A stretch of 64,000 nucleotides of DNA from Hyphomicrobium sp. NDB2Meth4 (GCF_900117445.1 NZ_FPEJ01000007.1:1-64000), one strand, 5' to 3'. Counted from the stretch's first letter, positions 9,075 through 18,014 are shown. Made by a program: numbers and translations. The notes: generated by a model not told the origin, from the letters alone.

Positions 9075-9266
9075 ATGCGCGATCGCCAAGAACTCCTGGT
9101 GGCGCATGATGTCGTCGCCAGCATCCCTGATACACTTGAAGTCAGCACGGAGGAGCTGAGCTCTATCCTCCAGGTACTGCGATTGCTCAGCACATTAATC
9201 GATCCCGAGACGACCGGCGAGCAGGGCCAGGAGGCCGGGCAGCGAAAGCGTCGTCAGCCTTTCTAG
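9075..9266 (+). CDS. Small hypothetical protein, 63 residues
   Basis: A short soluble protein with a helical core (VSTEELSSILQVLRLLSTLI) and a charged tail (GQEAGQRKRRQPF). I do not recognise a family. The ATG at 9075 is preferred; a TTG at 9039 would add 12 residues. It lies between the CRP-type palindrome and the NTF2-NYN gene and stops 2 bases before the next ATG. That spacing suggests it is the first gene of the cyclase-containing unit. The tight spacing is the main reason to believe it is real. Confidence 0.5.
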   Translation: MRDRQELLVAHDVVASIPDTLEVSTEELSSILQVLRLLSTLIDPETTGEQGQEAGQRKRRQPF

Positions 9267-9268
9267 TC

Positions 9269-10372
9269 ATGGCGCTCGAGTTTGATCAGGGCGGCGCAGT
9301 TCTGCAGGCCGCACATGTCTCCTGGAGCAATGGCGATATCGAAGGCGTCCTGCAGAGGTATACTGACGACGTCGTCTATCGGTGCAACCTCCGCACTGCA
9401 CGAGGGGCGCCTCTTGAGATCAGAGGCAAGCGCGCCTTCCGCGCCTTTCTCACCGCGCTTGCTGCAAGCGTAGAAAGCGTTTCTGTTGCCGAGTTTGTCC
9501 AATCGGCAAATGGCGTCGGGTGGGCCCGGATCGACTGGTATATCCAGCATCGGGACAGCAATCTCGTGCTATCCAGCTCGTCCCGGCAGATAGTCCGCTT
9601 TCGCGGCGAGCGCATCTGCGACGTCGAAGATTATCACGATGCTCCCAAGCTCGCAGCGTTCTGGCGCCTGGCTGAGACACCACAAGCTGCTCCAAACCTA
9701 GCCGCGGTTTTGTCGCAGTCGATGGATTTGACCGGCTTGCGTTGCCTGAGCGGCGGACCTTATGGTCTATCGTCACGCGACGTGACGGGGGGCGGCGACC
9801 AACATATGGCAATGCACTTTTCGGAACACGAGCGAGTTGCCGTCTTTGTCGATGGCGCCAACCTCTATGCGGCTACTAAGGCTCTCGGGTTCGACATCGA
9901 CTACAAACGGCTTCTCGAGGCTTTCCGAGGAAGGGGCCACCTTGTCCGCGCTTTGTACTACACGGCAGTTCCCGAAGATCAGGAATATTCATCCATCCGG
10001 CCGCTGGTCGACTGGCTCGACTATAACGGATTCACGATAGTCACGAAGCCAGCCAAGGAGGTCTCCGAAGCAAGCGGTCGCCGCAAGCTCAGGGGCGATA
10101 TGGACGTTGAGCTGAGCGTTGATGCTATGCGGCTGGCGGCCTCTCTGGACCACATTGTGCTGATTTCCGGCGATGGCGACTTCCGCTACCTGGTGGAGGC
10201 GCTGCAGCAGATGGGAAAGCGGGTATCGGTCGTTTCCAGCCTGCACACCCAACCGCCGATGGTTGCCGACGAGCTTCGCCGGCAAGCAGACCAGTTCATT
10301 GACCTTTACGACCTACGACCGTCGATCGGCCGAAAAGATGCACCGGCTCGGGCATCTCCGGCCCGATCGTAG
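9269..10372 (+). CDS. NTF2-like / NYN (LabA-type PIN-like) fusion protein
   Basis: A 367-residue protein with two domains. Residues about 5-135 look like an NTF2/SnoaL-like cone (SWSNGDIEGVLQRYTDDVVY, then SSRQIVRFRGERICDVEDYHD). Residues about 185-355 are an NYN domain of the LabA/DUF88 class: VAVFVDGANLYAATKALGFD, GDMDVELSVDAM and LISGDGDFRYLVEAL supply the four acidic residues of the PIN-like nuclease site. PPMVADELRRQADQFIDL is the usual end. NYN proteins are predicted metal-dependent RNases. ATG codons at 9806 and 9812, just before the NYN domain, could also allow a separate NYN product. The gene sits between a Crp-like regulator and a signalling pair. Confidence 0.82.
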   Translation: MALEFDQGGAVLQAAHVSWSNGDIEGVLQRYTDDVVYRCNLRTARGAPLEIRGKRAFRAFLTALAASVESVSVAEFVQSANGVGWARIDWYIQHRDSNLVLSSSSRQIVRFRGERICDVEDYHDAPKLAAFWRLAETPQAAPNLAAVLSQSMDLTGLRCLSGGPYGLSSRDVTGGGDQHMAMHFSEHERVAVFVDGANLYAATKALGFDIDYKRLLEAFRGRGHLVRALYYTAVPEDQEYSSIRPLVDWLDYNGFTIVTKPAKEVSEASGRRKLRGDMDVELSVDAMRLAASLDHIVLISGDGDFRYLVEALQQMGKRVSVVSSLHTQPPMVADELRRQADQFIDLYDLRPSIGRKDAPARASPARS

Positions 10373-10511
10373 ACTCCTAATCGGAGGGCGCTTGGATCCC
10401 TTCCCCCGCCTAGCCAGCGCCCTTTCCGCGGCGACGCGTCTCTTATTGCCCGCATGCGTCTGAAGTGTATTATCGAGTAGATAGTAGCGTGTGTGGCGTT
10501 CGGGGGATCAA

Positions 10512-13500
10512 ATGGCTTCCACCGCGTTTTGGGTGGGGCTGGCGTTTGCCTGCATATTCGTTTGTGACCTTGCAATTAGCGTTGCCGTTGCCGTTGCCGA
10601 GGATTGCCGTCCCGCCGGTCGGCTCTTTTCTATTGAAGGGCACGTAGAGGTTCGCCGCGATCCAATATTATGGCAGCCGGTCTCCTTAAATAAGTCGCTT
10701 TGCGAGAAGGACGTGATCCGCACCGGCAGCCGCAGTCGGGCGGCTATTCGGCTTGCAAACGACGCCGTGCTGCGTCTGGACCAGAACACGACCTTGGTTC
10801 TGGTCGATGTAACCGCCCAGAAGAAAAAGCGCACCCTGCTCGACCTCATCCGCGGTGCGATCCAGTCGCTCAGCCGCTGGCCCAACCTCATCGACGTCAA
10901 CACGCCCTATCTAAACGCCTCGATTGAAGGCACCGAGTTTGCCCTTCTGGCCGCACCAGGGCATTCGCGCCTCACTGTTTTCGAAGGCACCGTGTCTGCC
11001 TCGAACCCGTATGGAAAGTTGCGCGTGACCGGCGGACAATCCGCCGTTGCCTCAGCGGGGGAGCCGCCGCACTACTCGGTGCTGGTGCGACCTCGCGATG
11101 CGGTTCAATGGGCGCTCTATTATCCACCTGTGCTGGCGAGCACTGGCTCGGGGGCGACTTCGGGCAGCGCCGAAAGCTCAATGCTTGGCCGCGCCGCTGC
11201 TCTTCTTTCTGTCGGTCGCGTACAGGCCGCGCGATCGTTGATCCAGCAGGGAATTGATCAAAGTCGGCAGGTCGGTCTCGCCTATGCCTTACGCGCCATT
11301 GTTGCGCTCGTTCAAGATGACAAGGATCAGGCCCTTGCCGATGCGCGGCGCGCAGTTGCGCTCGAACCGACTTCCGCGGCTCCGCGAATCGCTCTGTCTT
11401 ACGCGCTGCAAGCCCGTTTCGAATTGCAGGCGGCGCGAGATGTCCTGTTGCATGCCAGCAAGGTTAAGCCGCACGATCCGCTTGTGTGGGCACGTCTTGC
11501 TGAGCTGTGGCTTATGCTGGGGTATCGAGACGCTGCGCGAACGGCCGCCGAAAGAGCCGCTGCGGCTGCGCCGCAGCTTGCGCGCGCCCACGTGGTCATG
11601 GGTTTCATCGCCCTGACAGAATTTCGCACGGCGGATGCGCGTCGGGCTTTCACCCGCGCCATCGAATTGGATCCGGCGGATCCGCAGCCGTTGTTCGGAC
11701 TTGGACTGGCGATCATTCGCGATGGCAATTTGCAGGGCGGACGCCGCAACTTGGAGATGGCTCTCGGCCTCGATTCCAGCAACTCATTGCTGCGATCCTA
11801 CCTCGGAAAGGCCTACTTTGAGGAACGGCGAGCGCCACTCGATGCCAAGCTGCTCGAGACGGCCAAGCGATACGACCCTCTCGATCCGACCCCGTACTTG
11901 TACGACGCTCTGCGCAAGCAGAGTGAGAACGATCCGGTTGGAGCGCTCGCTGATATGCAATCGTCAATCGATCGCAACGACGACCGGGCGGTATACCGCA
12001 GCCGAGAAGCGCTCGATCAGGATCGCGGCACGCGCGGGGCCAGCCTGGCGCGCATTTTTGACGACCTTGGATTTGAGCAACTTGGTATCAATGGCGCTTC
12101 TGCCTCGCTATCGGTGGACCCAGCCAGCGCGTCTGCCCATCGCTTTCTGTCGGACGTCTATGCCGGGGTACGTCGGCACGAGATCGCTCGCGTCAGCGAG
12201 CTGTATCAAGCCCAGATGCTGCAGGACATCAACATCAACCCCGTTCAGCCGAGCCTCAGCGACACCAATCTCGGCATCGCCGTGCGCGGCGGCCCGTCAA
12301 AGCCTGGCTTCAATGAGTTCACACCCTTGTTCGAGCGCAACGACGTGCAAGTCATCGGTGCCGGTATCGTCGGCACCAACGATACTGCTGGCTACGAAGG
12401 CGTTGCCTCGGCGATCTACAACCAGACCTCGGTCAGCGCCGGAAGCTTCCGCTTCACCACGGACGGTTGGCGACCAAACAACGGCATCAGCCACGATATC
12501 GATAACTTCTTTCTACAGACGGCAGTGACGCCCGACTTCAACATGCAGTTAGAGCTTCGGCATCGCGCGACCGAAAATGGTGATCTCGCATTCAATTTCG
12601 ATCCCGACTCTTTCAACCCCGATTACAAGCGCACGCTCGATCAAGACACCTACCGCATTGGGGGCCGCTATTCGCTGACACCGCACTCCGACCTGCTGGC
12701 TTCCGTTTCGCGCGGCGTGCGCAAGGAGCAGGTCGATCAATACCCGGACTCCGTCCTCCCCGGCTTTGAAACGCTGAGTGATAGCTCAACCAATCAAACG
12801 GAGGCGCAATACATTGTGCGTGGCGAGGGAGCAAATTTCGTCGCCGGGTTGGCCTACACCACTGAAGAAGAAACCGTTCGCTTCGAAGATCCATTTTTTC
12901 CTTTGCTGATGGACCGGGACTCTACGCACTTCCACGCCTACACCTATGCCAATCTGCAATTTCCCGAGCGGGTCGTTTGGACGCTCGGTGCCGCCTACGA
13001 TGAATTTGAGCGTGCGCCGGTTGAAGTTCAGGGGCTAAGCCCCAAACTGGGCGTGCGCTGGAACGTATCCGACGATCTGACCCTGCGCGCGGCGGCCTTC
13101 CGCTGGGTCAAGCCATTGCTTGCCAGTGACCGCTCCCTAGAGCCGACCCAGGTGGCCGGATTCAATCAGCTGTTTGACGATCTCACGGGCGATGACTCTT
13201 GGCGCTACGGTGTAGCCGCCGATTGGCGGATAACGCCGTCTCTGTTCGCCGGCACGGAACTCACCTGGCGCCACATCGACGTTCCGTTACAGTCGGGCGC
13301 GACTGCGGTGTTTGAACCGTGGAAGGAAGAATTGCATCGCGCATATGTGGACTGGGCCATAACATCCAGAATTTCGCTAAGTGCCCAGGCCACCTACGAC
13401 ACCTTTGAGGCGAAGCAGGGCTCGATCCTGGCCACCTACCTGGGAACGCCGCTGAATTTGCAGACATTCAGCGTTCCGCTGCAAGTTCGCTATTTCGACC

Positions 13501-13829
13501 CCAGCGGTTTCTTTGCCGGCCTTTCCTTCACCTATGTGCAACAAGAGCTGGAGCGATCGGATTTCGCAAGGCTGCCGCAGCAGATGGGTGGACTTGGGCT
13601 GTCAGACGGATCGGATTCATTTTCGGTTGTCGACCTTGTGCTTGGATGGCGCTTGCCGCGCCGGACCGGAATAGCGAGCGTGTCGATCAACAACCTGTTC
13701 GACGAGACTTTCCAGTATCAAGACGACAGCTTCCGTGAATTCCGCGATGAGCCTGTAACGGGGCCGTATACGCCGGGCATCAGCGTAACCGGTCGCGTCA
13801 CACTCGACCTGACTGCGCTGCATCCGTAG
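10512..13829 (+). CDS. FecR domain, TPR and outer-membrane beta-barrel fusion protein
   Basis: A large exported protein of about 1105 residues. A signal peptide is followed by a FecR-type domain (about 35-185), with SLCEKDVIRTGSRSRAAIRL, RLDQNTTLVL and SIEGTEFALL. TPR repeats occupy about 220-480 (ALADARRAVALEPTSAAPRI; RAFTRAIELDPADPQPLFGL). The last 550 residues are beta-barrel-like, ending in SINNLFDETF and a terminal ITGRV-like strand, as in TonB-receptor C-termini, but I see no plug domain. The ATG at 10512 has GGGGG five bases upstream; the earlier GTG at 10491 is less likely. It is followed after 29 bases by the CHASE2 cyclase, so the two probably form a sensor pair spanning the envelope. 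Confidence 0.85.
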   Translation: MASTAFWVGLAFACIFVCDLAISVAVAVAEDCRPAGRLFSIEGHVEVRRDPILWQPVSLNKSLCEKDVIRTGSRSRAAIRLANDAVLRLDQNTTLVLVDVTAQKKKRTLLDLIRGAIQSLSRWPNLIDVNTPYLNASIEGTEFALLAAPGHSRLTVFEGTVSASNPYGKLRVTGGQSAVASAGEPPHYSVLVRPRDAVQWALYYPPVLASTGSGATSGSAESSMLGRAAALLSVGRVQAARSLIQQGIDQSRQVGLAYALRAIVALVQDDKDQALADARRAVALEPTSAAPRIALSYALQARFELQAARDVLLHASKVKPHDPLVWARLAELWLMLGYRDAARTAAERAAAAAPQLARAHVVMGFIALTEFRTADARRAFTRAIELDPADPQPLFGLGLAIIRDGNLQGGRRNLEMALGLDSSNSLLRSYLGKAYFEERRAPLDAKLLETAKRYDPLDPTPYLYDALRKQSENDPVGALADMQSSIDRNDDRAVYRSREALDQDRGTRGASLARIFDDLGFEQLGINGASASLSVDPASASAHRFLSDVYAGVRRHEIARVSELYQAQMLQDININPVQPSLSDTNLGIAVRGGPSKPGFNEFTPLFERNDVQVIGAGIVGTNDTAGYEGVASAIYNQTSVSAGSFRFTTDGWRPNNGISHDIDNFFLQTAVTPDFNMQLELRHRATENGDLAFNFDPDSFNPDYKRTLDQDTYRIGGRYSLTPHSDLLASVSRGVRKEQVDQYPDSVLPGFETLSDSSTNQTEAQYIVRGEGANFVAGLAYTTEEETVRFEDPFFPLLMDRDSTHFHAYTYANLQFPERVVWTLGAAYDEFERAPVEVQGLSPKLGVRWNVSDDLTLRAAAFRWVKPLLASDRSLEPTQVAGFNQLFDDLTGDDSWRYGVAADWRITPSLFAGTELTWRHIDVPLQSGATAVFEPWKEELHRAYVDWAITSRISLSAQATYDTFEAKQGSILATYLGTPLNLQTFSVPLQVRYFDPSGFFAGLSFTYVQQELERSDFARLPQQMGGLGLSDGSDSFSVVDLVLGWRLPRRTGIASVSINNLFDETFQYQDDSFREFRDEPVTGPYTPGISVTGRVTLDLTALHP

Positions 13830-13858
13830 CGGTCGCTGCTCTAAGGTGTGGCCCACGC

Positions 13859-16075
13859 ATGAAACGAACACAATGGCTGAAGGCGGCCACCGCTGCGCTC
13901 TTCACGGCGCTGATCGGCTGCACTTGGGCGGCGTCACCCCCTGGACTGTCCATCGAGCGCAGCATTGGTCTTGATTGGCTGTTTAAGATGCGCGGCGCAA
14001 TCAAGCCGCCTCAGGGGATCACCATCGTAGGCATAAACGGTCGCACAGGACCAGCGTTGAACCTACCGCGTGCGCCCCACCATTGGCCACGGACGGTGCA
14101 CGCGCAGCTCGTTGACCGACTCGTAGCTACGAACGCGGCCACCATCGTGTTCGATGTCGACTTCAGCAGGACGAAGCCCGGGGATGAGGACGCTGTCCTG
14201 GCCCGCTCCATCGCAAATGCCGATCGGGTCGTGCTGTTTGAGCGCTTGGGAGCGAGAACGCAGCATCTGAGCGGCGGCGATCATGATCATCTTCAAACCG
14301 TTTGGATCGAGCACAGCGAGCCGCCCGTCGAGGTGCTTGCCGAGGCGGCCAGCGCGATCGCCCCCTTTGCGCTGCCGAAGGTGGGTCATGCGGCAATCGA
14401 ATTCTTCGCCTTCAAGCCGAGCCTCGGCGATGCACCGACGATCCCGGCTGTTGCGCTGCAGCTGAAGGCCCTCCCGCATTATCCGCAGTGGCTGGCCACG
14501 CTCAGGAATGCGCACGCGCGGGGCGTCGAAGACCTCCCGCACAGTGCGAGGGACTTCAAGGGAGCGCAGCAGCTGGCCGCAATGATGCGGACCGTCCGCC
14601 AGATGTTTGCTCGAGACACTACCCTGGCGCAGCGAGTGCGCAGCCTGATCGCCCAGGACTACAGAGGAAACACTTTTCAAATCTTAGACGCGCTCGCAGC
14701 TCTTTACGCCGGTCCTGATTGTTACAGCATCAACTTCTACGGTCCTGCGGGTACCATCAAGACTGTGCCGTTCGAGCGGGTGCTGTCAGAGCCTTCCCCG
14801 CATGGCTTCGATATCAAAGATGCTGTCGTCTTCGTTGGCTATTCCGATCTTTCTGACGCCGACCAGCCGGATCGTTATTTCAGCAGCTTTACCGGGCAAG
14901 ACGGCGTTGATCTGAGCGGCGTTGAGATCATGGCGACCGCGTTTGCCAATCTGCTGACCCAAAGAGCTCTGACAGCCAGTAACGAGACCCTGAGTGCCGC
15001 TGCCATAATTGCGTTTGGCGCGCTCGTTGGTGCTTTGGCGTGGCTGCTTCCCGCGACACTTGCGGTGCCGGCAGTTCTCTTGCTGGCGGGCGCCTATACC
15101 GCGGCTGCGGAACTGATGTTCGAGCGGATGGATCTTTGGCTCCCGCTTGCGACGCCCCTACTTGCACAGTTGCCCGTCGCGCTGGTGGTCGGCCAATTTG
15201 GCCAATACGTCGCGCAGCGGCGCAGCCAGCAGCACTTTGCGCAGACGATCCGCCACTATGTTCCCGACTTTCTTGTGAGAGATATTGTCGACAAGCAATT
15301 GCCCCCGCTCGCGCTCCACAGAGAGGTGCAGGGAACCTGCCTCGCGACTGACATGTCGGGCTTTGCGAAGCTGGCGGAAGCGAGGTCGCCGAAAGAACTC
15401 GCCAGCTTCATGAATGACTACTTCGAGGCGTTGGCGTCAACCTTCAGGCAGAATGGCGTCGACGTCATGGAGTTCCGCGCTGATATGGTGATGTGTTCGT
15501 GGCTGTCTTCCGGCTCGATCGAAGACGGCCAACGCGCGATCGAGGCCGCGATCAGGACAACAGACGTCATCAACCGGTTCGCAACCGAGCGCAAGCTGGC
15601 GAGCTTGACACCGCGCGTCGGCCTCGATCGGGGTTCACTCTACATTGGGCACAGCGGCGGCGGAGGGCGCTACGCCTATAGCATCGTGGGTAACACAGCG
15701 AACATCGCGGCGCGGCTCGAGAGCCTGAACAAGACACTGGGCACGCAGATCCTGATCAGCGGTTCGCTTGAGCCAGGCGCGGGCGGCGCTTTGCTGCGTC
15801 CGCTCGGCCGGTTTCTACTAGCGGGAATGAGCCAACCCATCACAGTTTCAGAGATCCTTCGACGCGAACACAACGACCTCTGCAAGGCGTTTTCGCAGGC
15901 GCTCATTGCATTTCAGAATGAAGATTGGCCAAGCGCTGCAGTGCTCTTCGAGGCGCTCACCAGGAGCTTTCCGGGTGATGGGCCAAGCCGCTTCTACGCA
16001 GCGCAGAGCCGCATGTCCGCGGCGCGTCCTGCGACCTCCGTCGGCGGCGCAATTATTCGTATGCAAGAGAAGTAA
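13859..16075 (+). CDS. CHASE2-domain class III nucleotide cyclase
   Basis: A 738-residue inner-membrane protein. A signal anchor at 8-25 is followed by a periplasmic CHASE2 sensor (about 30-375, with TIVFDVDFSRTKPGDEDAVL and AVVFVGYSDLSD). Three membrane segments span about 388-465. A cytoplasmic cyclase domain covers about 475-660, and a TPR-like tail follows. Metal-binding Asp498 (TDMSGF) and Asp542 (RADMVM) are present, as are the catalytic Asn615 and Arg619 (GNTANIAAR). The purine-selecting Lys of adenylate cyclases is Glu538, the residue found in guanylate cyclases. The product could therefore be cAMP or cGMP; the neighbouring Crp-like protein and CRP-type site favour cAMP. Confidence 0.9.
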   Translation: MKRTQWLKAATAALFTALIGCTWAASPPGLSIERSIGLDWLFKMRGAIKPPQGITIVGINGRTGPALNLPRAPHHWPRTVHAQLVDRLVATNAATIVFDVDFSRTKPGDEDAVLARSIANADRVVLFERLGARTQHLSGGDHDHLQTVWIEHSEPPVEVLAEAASAIAPFALPKVGHAAIEFFAFKPSLGDAPTIPAVALQLKALPHYPQWLATLRNAHARGVEDLPHSARDFKGAQQLAAMMRTVRQMFARDTTLAQRVRSLIAQDYRGNTFQILDALAALYAGPDCYSINFYGPAGTIKTVPFERVLSEPSPHGFDIKDAVVFVGYSDLSDADQPDRYFSSFTGQDGVDLSGVEIMATAFANLLTQRALTASNETLSAAAIIAFGALVGALAWLLPATLAVPAVLLLAGAYTAAAELMFERMDLWLPLATPLLAQLPVALVVGQFGQYVAQRRSQQHFAQTIRHYVPDFLVRDIVDKQLPPLALHREVQGTCLATDMSGFAKLAEARSPKELASFMNDYFEALASTFRQNGVDVMEFRADMVMCSWLSSGSIEDGQRAIEAAIRTTDVINRFATERKLASLTPRVGLDRGSLYIGHSGGGGRYAYSIVGNTANIAARLESLNKTLGTQILISGSLEPGAGGALLRPLGRFLLAGMSQPITVSEILRREHNDLCKAFSQALIAFQNEDWPSAAVLFEALTRSFPGDGPSRFYAAQSRMSAARPATSVGGAIIRMQEK

Positions 16076-16183
16076 GTCCGGTTTCAAAAGAAGTTTTTAA
16101 GCGGCTAGGAAACGGTGGTTAGTCTTTGGGGCCCGCATTGAGGGCTCATCGGTTTGACTCAGCCCATAGGAAGGAATTGCGAA

Positions 16184-16615
16184 ATGAACATCAGTCGTCT
16201 TGTTTTGTTGGGGGCGCTCGCCGCTCTCGTCGCAATCGGATTTGTCTTTATGCCACCGCTGTCCGCGCACACGTCCACAGACGCGCATGACACGTCCTCT
16301 ACGGCGGTCGTCTGTGAAGACGAGAACATACCCGAGGGCGTGACTTGGAGTGTGAAAATTGAGGTTCACGCGGTACGGAACGACACCGGGCAAGCAATAC
16401 CGCGCAATTCCAGTGCCGACATCAAGAAATGGGATCTCCAGTGTCTCAAGCACAAGGATTTGGGGCACCACAAGGGCGACACGGTTCATGCTGGTGTCTG
16501 CCTGAATGGCGGCGAGTGCAAGGCGGCCGAACTGGGAGAACACACAGCAGTCCTGACGCCCGGGCCCTACCACTGCCACGTGATCAACGGCAGCGTCATC
16601 TGTCACGAGTACTAA
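16184..16615 (+). CDS. Small exported cysteine-rich protein, unknown function
   Basis: A 143-residue protein. The ATG at 16184 follows AGGAAGGA at 16168-16175. A hydrophobic signal sequence (RLVLLGALAALVAIGFVFM) ends near SAHTS. The mature part has six cysteines, including GVCLNGGECKAAELG and YHCHVINGSVICHEY, enough for three disulfides, and several His residues that might bind metal. I recognise no family. It lies 108 bases after the cyclase gene on the same strand and may be a periplasmic partner or simply a neighbour. Confidence 0.7.
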   Translation: MNISRLVLLGALAALVAIGFVFMPPLSAHTSTDAHDTSSTAVVCEDENIPEGVTWSVKIEVHAVRNDTGQAIPRNSSADIKKWDLQCLKHKDLGHHKGDTVHAGVCLNGGECKAAELGEHTAVLTPGPYHCHVINGSVICHEY

Positions 16616-16732
16616 ACGGCCGCGCGACCGGTGCGTCGACCTGGCGCTGGATTGGATAGCGGCCGGTGCCTGGATGTGGTGATGCTCCATCTCAACGCCG
16701 GCCGTCTCCAGGCGGTTCGGGGCCGCTCAGCC

Positions 16733-16939
16733 TTACCCAATGGAGTGCGGCGGCGCCGGCGGCCGTTTCCAGAAGCGCCAGCCGCACAGCTTCAGGTGTT
16801 CGAGGATCTTTTGTGCCGCAAAGGCGCCGTCACGGTCATTATCTATCGGATTGCGCGTCCGGGGGGCGAAGCGCCGTCGTGCTGATGGCATAGGCGATGT
16901 CATAGCGGATCCGCTCGTCTTGGTCGCGATCCATTTCAT
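16733..16939 (-). pseudogene. Small gene, probably frameshifted
   Basis: Two frames each give half of a plausible small protein. From the ATG at 16934, one frame reads MDRDQDERIRYDIAYAISTT and stops after about 31 codons. The other frame, open from 16939 to 16733, then continues DGAFAAQKILEHLKLCGWRF and ends PPAPPHSIG. The charged start of the first and the helical end of the second look like one protein joined across a one-base shift near 16845. It follows the 57-residue gene by 3-8 bases, as in an operon. Confidence 0.35.
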
Positions 16940-16942
16940 ACC

Positions 16943-17116
16943 TCATGCCCACACGAAAAAGCCGACGCTCTCGATCACCTCTACGATGTCATCTCGCAGG
17001 CCCGCCGCCGCGATAACGCAGTTCCGCTCCCACACCACGCCTCCGGGCAGATTGCCGCCGTCCCGATGCAGCGTCAGTGCAACTTCGCGTTCCCGTCTGA
17101 ACACGTACACCTGCAT
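16943..17116 (-). CDS. Small conserved-type hypothetical protein, 57 residues
   Basis: The protein begins MQVYVFRREREVALTLHRDG and ends DDIVEVIESVGFFVWA. This is a compact alpha/beta layout of a kind I associate with small proteins of Bradyrhizobium and relatives, but it has no named function. There is one cysteine and no membrane segment. The codon pattern is consistent throughout. It sits 69 bases after the DNA ligase gene on the same strand and immediately before another small gene, so all three may be co-transcribed. Confidence 0.55.
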   Translation of the reverse strand: MQVYVFRREREVALTLHRDGGNLPGGVVWERNCVIAAAGLRDDIVEVIESVGFFVWA

Positions 17117-17185
17117 GCCGCCCCGCTTTGACCTAATGGCACGACAATAGTTCCTGTTCTGTTCACGCCAAGCGGAAGTGTGGCT

Positions 17186-17962
17186 TTAGCCGTCCCGCCG
17201 CCCGGTCATCCTCTCGAAGCGATCGCGGTTGCGCTCGCGCCACTGCGGCGACTTCACCTTCACCCAGTTACTGCACCGACCCGACCGATAGGTGCTGTCA
17301 GTCCGTTTCGAGACGATGCCTTCGAGCCCCAGCTTGCACGAATGCTCGAAGACGAGATCGCCATCTCCGCGGATGTGGTCGACATACTTGATCAACTGCA
17401 CGCCGCTGGCGCTCGCGAGCAGTGTCTGCAGCACACGTTTGCGGTCGGTCAGCGGAGCATCGCGCAAATCGAAGCCATCGAGATACAGCAAGTCGAACGC
17501 GTAATAGATGAGACCCGCCTTGACCCGCGTCGGCTTGGTGGTCATGGCCGAGGGCAGCTCGTAGAACACCGCTTGCCCCTTAGCATCGACGGCAACGAGT
17601 TCACCGTCGAGGATGACGTTGTTGACGGGCAGCGCTCGAACGGATGCGGCGACTGTCGGCATGCGTGCGGCCCAGTCGTTGCCGCGGCGTGTGAACACGG
17701 CCGCCTCCCCGTCGTGGAAATGAGCCTGTGCGCGATAGCCGTCGTGTTTGATCTCGTGCAGCCAGTCTTCCCCGCTGGGTGGCGCCTTGCGCTCGATCGG
17801 CACGCATGGATCGACGAAACCCGGGAAGATCGCCGCCCTCACGCCTTCCGCCATGCGGCCGAGAAAGCGCGCGGGCGAACGGTGCGTGGAACGGCGGGGC
17901 TTCGACGGCGGCTGTCGCGGTGGCAAGGACTTAGCTCGGTTTGCTTGCAAATTGCGAATCAC
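17186..17962 (-). CDS. ATP-dependent DNA ligase, adenylation domain only
   Basis: A 258-residue ligase-like protein. The adenylation site is LHEIKHDGYRAQ with Lys72 as the AMP-accepting residue. Further motifs are VILDGELVAVD, YYAFDLLYLDG, LGLEGIVSKRTD and SNWVKVKSP. The C-terminal OB-fold of LigD ligase domains is absent, and the protein ends soon after WVKVK. This short single-domain form is frequent in Rhizobiales and usually not truncated. The start may be the ATG at 17854 (MAEGVRAAIFPG), because the first 36 residues are low-complexity and basic. No Ku or primase gene is adjacent. Ligase activity without the OB domain is uncertain. Confidence 0.88.
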   Translation of the reverse strand: MIRNLQANRAKSLPPRQPPSKPRRSTHRSPARFLGRMAEGVRAAIFPGFVDPCVPIERKAPPSGEDWLHEIKHDGYRAQAHFHDGEAAVFTRRGNDWAARMPTVAASVRALPVNNVILDGELVAVDAKGQAVFYELPSAMTTKPTRVKAGLIYYAFDLLYLDGFDLRDAPLTDRKRVLQTLLASASGVQLIKYVDHIRGDGDLVFEHSCKLGLEGIVSKRTDSTYRSGRCSNWVKVKSPQWRERNRDRFERMTGRRDG

Positions 17963-18014
17963 TCTAGCGCTCAGGTGTCAGTGCCTGTCGAGAGGTGTCC
18001 GCGTGGCGAAGCAT

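Noticed and set aside
11635-12528. 297-codon alternative frame on the plus strand
   Set aside because: Lies wholly inside the FecR-TPR-barrel gene in another frame; Arg/Ser-rich with no fold.
17748-18014. N-terminal extension of the zinc-ribbon-like frame
   Set aside because: Antisense to the DNA ligase gene and without protein-like features.
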